Shown here piece by piece: positions 5,485-7,868 of a stretch of DNA of 7,868 nt. Positions within the stretch are counted from its first letter, which is position 1; every line of letters begins with the position of its first letter. The position numbers were made by a program, and so were the translations under genes. The notes beneath the pieces were generated by a model. It made no database searches, had not been told where the DNA came from, and was given only the letters and a program-made list of their open reading frames with translations. The DNA lies in contig JASBRM010000280.1 of the NCBI GenBank assembly GCA_030149405.1, positions 1-7,868 on the forward strand, given 5' to 3'. This DNA comes from Neptuniibacter sp. GTDB taxonomy: Bacteria > Pseudomonadota > Gammaproteobacteria > Pseudomonadales > Balneatricaceae.

Positions 5485-6075
5485 TTATAGAAGTTGTTCT
5501 ATCTCGGTAACGATTTGATCCGGACTCATGGCGTGGGGCAGTACTTTGGCGATTTGCCCGGTCTGATCAATCAGGTAAATTCGGGATGAATGGTCGATGG
5601 CGTAGCCCAGAGCGGAGTCTTTTAACTCAACCTTGCGGTAAAAAGCACCGTACTGTCTGACGATTTTGTCGATGTTTTCGCGGTCAGACGTGCCACCATG
5701 AAAATTAGGATGGAAAAAGCCCGCGTACTTGGAGAGCTTTTCCAGGGTATCCCGTTCCGGGTCTACGCTCATGAAAATGCCGTGGACATTATTCTGGTCT
5801 TCAGCGGAAAGTTTATTCATACCCTGAGACGCAACGGCAAGGGCAGTGGGGCAAACATCTGGGCAGGAGGCGTAACCGATAAAAAACAGTACAACTTTGC
5901 CACGAAAGTCTTCCAGTGTTAATGGCCCCTGGCTTGAAGTCAGGGCGAAGTCACCACCGATTTTTTCACCCAGTGCTATGCGTTGTTCAACAGGTTGAGG
6001 GCGGAAATAGAAGGCAATGGCCACGCCGATCAGCATGCATGCGGTCAGTAACAGTAGATTTCTTAATGTTTTCAC
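5485..6075 (-). CDS. SCO1/SenC/PrrC-family copper-binding thioredoxin-fold protein
   Basis: SCO proteins are membrane-anchored, periplasm-facing thioredoxin-fold proteins that help build the CuA or CuB centre of cytochrome oxidase, as copper carriers or thiol reductants. Residues 5-24 form the N-terminal anchor. The metal motif CPDVCP (Cys71, Cys75) and the distal His162 (IDHSSRIYLID) are the three classic ligands. Other family blocks are DFRGKVVLFFIGYASCPDVC, SVDPERDTLEKL (103-114) and a closing IEQLL helix. The 196-residue length is normal. It lies 17 bases after the upstream membrane-anchored protein and 13 before the PCu(A)C chaperone, a common pairing in proteobacteria. The oxidase genes themselves are not in the window. 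Confidence 0.95.
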   Translation of the reverse strand: MKTLRNLLLLTACMLIGVAIAFYFRPQPVEQRIALGEKIGGDFALTSSQGPLTLEDFRGKVVLFFIGYASCPDVCPTALAVASQGMNKLSAEDQNNVHGIFMSVDPERDTLEKLSKYAGFFHPNFHGGTSDRENIDKIVRQYGAFYRKVELKDSALGYAIDHSSRIYLIDQTGQIAKVLPHAMSPDQIVTEIEQLL

Positions 6076-6092
6076 GGTGCACCCTCGATCAC

Positions 6093-6578
6093 TTATCTGG
6101 CTGTAAATTCAAAATCAGCCTGAGTTTTTTTGCCGTCTTTTTCCAATACAACGGAGCTGACCCAAACCATCTCGCCAGTGGTACATACAGCCAGAGTCAC
6201 TTCTCCCTGCCAGCGGTCTGGATCTCCAGCAACCGGCTTTAACATGACTTGGTTTAGCCCCATAAACATCTCTTTCCCTTTCAGGTCCAGCATCACCTGA
6301 TTGGCTTTTATATTGTTCAGAGACACTTCAAATAACATGGGTGTTGCTGAGCGAATTGTCTCACTTTTTATTTCAAGTGCGACTTCTTGCTGACCCTGCT
6401 TTGCCACACATTCGCCATTATTAAGTCTGCAATCCGGATGAGTGAGCTTTAATGCAGGCGCCTGATTATCTGTCTCAACAAGGCCTGGTAAATACAGCAC
6501 AAGTCCCAGGCCTATCAGTACCGCTGCAATAGAAATAATCGGTAATACAGATTTTTTTTTCGGTTCTGGTTTGGTCAT
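6093..6578 (-). CDS. Membrane-anchored periplasmic protein, possibly FixH/YtkA-like, in copper-delivery operon
   Basis: The family is not certain. A basic N-terminus (KPEPKKKS) precedes one membrane helix (about 11-31), so the C-terminal domain should be periplasmic. This domain looks like a beta sandwich, with the pattern KEMFMGLNQVMLKPV (102-116), RWQGEVTLAVCTTGEMVW (122-139) and a charged last strand. The run M-x-MG-N-V-L, then W-x-GE-L-C-x-M-W, recalls FixH and YtkA-like domains, which are tied to oxidase assembly or copper handling; this is a resemblance, not a firm assignment. Potential metal or disulfide residues are Cys50, Cys57, Cys132 and Met104, Met106, Met112, Met137. It leads the SCO and PCu(A)C genes with a 17-base gap, which implies a shared role. 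GGA about 9 bases before the ATG is a weak ribosome binding site. Confidence 0.65.
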   Translation of the reverse strand: MTKPEPKKKSVLPIISIAAVLIGLGLVLYLPGLVETDNQAPALKLTHPDCRLNNGECVAKQGQQEVALEIKSETIRSATPMLFEVSLNNIKANQVMLDLKGKEMFMGLNQVMLKPVAGDPDRWQGEVTLAVCTTGEMVWVSSVVLEKDGKKTQADFEFTAR

Positions 6579-6680
6579 AAATTGCTATCCGGCAGAGATA
6601 ATATTTTACGAGTTTGGGTCACCCTTTAAGAAGTGACAAATTGTCGCACAGTTTGTTCGTGGTTCGCAGGTTTGTTGGTG

Positions 6681-7574
6681 TTAGCCCTGCTGCTTTTTGT
6701 GCAGTTTATGGATGGCAGGTAACTGCGAAATCAGCATACCAATCAGCATCAGCGTACAGCCTAGGAGTCCTGCATTGCTGAATTGTTCATTCAGTATCAG
6801 CCAACCACCAAATGCGGCTGCTACCGCTTCAAGGCTCATGATGATTGCAGCGTGAGCCGGAGCGGCGTGTTTCTGTGCAAATATCTGCAAAGTATAGGCA
6901 ATGCCCACGGATATGATGCCCGCATAGGCAATAGCGGCCCATGACTGGGTTATGTTGCCAATGACAAAGCTGTCGCTTTCTATTGTCAGGGCAACCATAG
7001 CGCTCAGCACAGCACACACCAGAAACTGGGAAATGGCTAAACGCAGGTTATCCAGCTTGGGTGCTAATTTAGCGATCAATAAAACGTGAATTGCCCAGCA
7101 TGCCGCACCTAATAACTCCAGAATATCGCCAAAATTAACACGGCTCAGATCCTGAAAACTGAGTAAGTAGAGCCCAACAACCGCCAGGAAGCCTCCAAGC
7201 CAGGTATTTATTGAGGTGTGCTCTCGAAGAAAGATCCCAAAAACAGGTACCAGGATAATGTACAAACCGGTGATAAACCCTGCATTACCGGCAGTGGTGT
7301 AAACCAACCCCGCTTGTTGGAAAGAAGCACCCGCGAAAAGCACCAGGCCGGCAATGCCTCCGTATTTCAGTATTGCCAGATTTGAATGATCTGAGGGCGG
7401 CTTAAGAAAGAGTAACAACGGCAGAAGTGAGATAGCACCCAGTAAAAAACGACAAGCATTAAAACCGAATGGACCCAGGTGTTCCAGCCCCAAGCGCTGT
7501 GCCACAAAAGCAAAACCCCAGATGATGGCTACTAAAAGAAGCATCAGGTCAGCTTGTACAGTGGAGCGCTTCAT
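6681..7574 (-). CDS. EamA/DMT-superfamily inner-membrane transporter, substrate unknown
   Basis: The product is a hydrophobic protein of about 297 residues with roughly ten membrane helices in two EamA halves, as in drug/metabolite transporters such as YdcZ- or RhaT-like exporters. Typical family wording is seen at the start of the first half (LLLVAIIWGFAFVAQRLG, then FNACRFLLGA) and in the second (LLGAACWAIHVLLIAKLAP and SLEAVAAAFGGWLILNEQF, which matches the common EP/EA..A.....GE block). The ATG at 7574 gives the family-like MKRSTVQADLMLLLVAIIWG and has GGAA about 8 bases upstream. A longer start at ATG 7619 adds 15 hydrophilic residues but has no visible Shine-Dalgarno. The substrate cannot be read from sequence. 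It lies 102 bases ahead of the copper operon with no clear terminator between, so read-through is possible. A Fur-like site lies in its upstream region. Confidence 0.9.
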   Translation of the reverse strand: MKRSTVQADLMLLLVAIIWGFAFVAQRLGLEHLGPFGFNACRFLLGAISLLPLLLFLKPPSDHSNLAILKYGGIAGLVLFAGASFQQAGLVYTTAGNAGFITGLYIILVPVFGIFLREHTSINTWLGGFLAVVGLYLLSFQDLSRVNFGDILELLGAACWAIHVLLIAKLAPKLDNLRLAISQFLVCAVLSAMVALTIESDSFVIGNITQSWAAIAYAGIISVGIAYTLQIFAQKHAAPAHAAIIMSLEAVAAAFGGWLILNEQFSNAGLLGCTLMLIGMLISQLPAIHKLHKKQQG

Positions 7575-7709
7575 TTTGGGGTTTCCGGCAGGGCTTTGAT
7601 TTGCAATGGATATTACCATTAGCTTGGCCGAAATACCTCTGGGTTATGCTTGATTGGGGAAGGGGAGCTCTCTTCGCCCCCCAAGGGAAAAAGGGATAAA
7701 GAAATTAAT

Positions 7710-7761
7710 TTAATATTTTATTGGTAACGGTGTTGCAAATCATTATCAATAACATTAATAT
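7710..7761. promoter_or_regulatory. Candidate divergent promoters around a Fur-like site
   Basis: TTGCAA (7733-7738) is its own reverse complement and can serve as a -35 in both directions. On the + strand it is 17 bases from TAATAT (7756-7761). On the - strand it is 17 bases from TATTAA (7715-7710). Each hexamer matches the consensus at four of six positions. Overlaid on this are two overlapping Fur-like 19-mers: 7729-7747 (14 of 19 to GATAATGATAATCATTATC) and 7735-7753 (13 of 19), offset by six bases as in tandem Fur sites. The AT-rich setting makes chance matches possible. Confidence 0.4.
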
Positions 7762-7868
7762 CGTACTCGCTCATAAGTGATAGGCAATGGCGACCTCACC
7801 TCACTCAACATTGCCGCTTTGATACTGGATTCTATGCTCACAGAAAAAGGTATCTGCATAGGTTTTCC
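7755..7868 (-). other. Open reading frame running in from the right edge, coding status unclear
   Basis: On the - strand a frame is open from the window edge for 37 codons (GKPMQIPFSVSIESSI...ITYERVRY) to a TAA at 7757-7755. It could be the C-terminus of a gene outside the window. A + strand frame from a GTG at 7777 is also open to the edge (MIGNGDLTSLNIAALILDSM...). Both cannot easily be genes, neither has a visible ribosome binding site, and the stretch is short. Confidence 0.2.

Noticed and set aside
6616..6645. Short palindromes GGGTCACCC and GACAA-A-TTGTC upstream of the copper operon as operators
   Set aside because: They are short, match no regulator consensus I can name, and no convincing promoter could be placed beside them.
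7787..7822. Short + strand frame MATSPHSTLPL
   Set aside because: Eleven codons only, with no ribosome binding site.

Overview
The window looks like chromosomal DNA from a marine-type gammaproteobacterium with mid-range GC. This is inferred from a SoxB thiosulfohydrolase, an EpmC that closely resembles the enterobacterial YfcM protein, and a perfect FNR/ANR-type site. An Oceanospirillales or related lineage would fit, but no sequence search was possible. No transposase, integrase, tRNA, rRNA or CRISPR array was seen.

Layout, left to right. Bases 1-1547 (+) are the 3' part of soxB, cut by the window edge and closed by a strong hairpin terminator. Bases 1649-2359 (+) encode a lipoprotein with a coiled coil and a duplicated Trp-rich motif. 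Bases 2384-2920 (+) encode EpmC, the elongation factor P hydroxylase. After weak hairpins comes an FNR box (2973-2986), then a two-gene operon (3069-4408, +) with a 4-base ATGA overlap. Its first gene is a small soluble protein resembling half of a chemoreceptor signalling hairpin. Its second is an ODP-type diiron metallo-beta-lactamase-fold protein. Bases 4409-4677 hold no convincing gene apart from the leader of the next one, but contain several inverted repeats. Bases 4678-4863 (+) encode a 61-residue two-CxxC protein. A bidirectional terminator (4967-4999) separates the + strand block from the - strand block.

The - strand block, read right to left, is an EamA/DMT-family transporter (7574-6681), then a tight three-gene set: a membrane-anchored Met/Cys-containing periplasmic protein (6578-6093), a SCO1/SenC protein (6075-5485) and a PCu(A)C copper chaperone (5471-5016). 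The last two are classic copper-delivery factors for the CuA/CuB centres of haem-copper oxidases; the first is probably an accessory factor. The right edge (7620-7868) is mostly regulatory, with a Fur-like site inside a pair of possible divergent promoters.

The most noteworthy item is the FNR-box / half-chemoreceptor / ODP cassette. ODP proteins are known as oxygen and iron sensors that act through chemoreceptors (described in Treponema), so this looks like a compact oxygen-responsive signalling module whose own expression may be oxygen-controlled. The partner protein appears to lack the descending helix of a normal receptor hairpin and the conserved tip glutamate, so it may not work as a normal receptor. 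That reading is inference.
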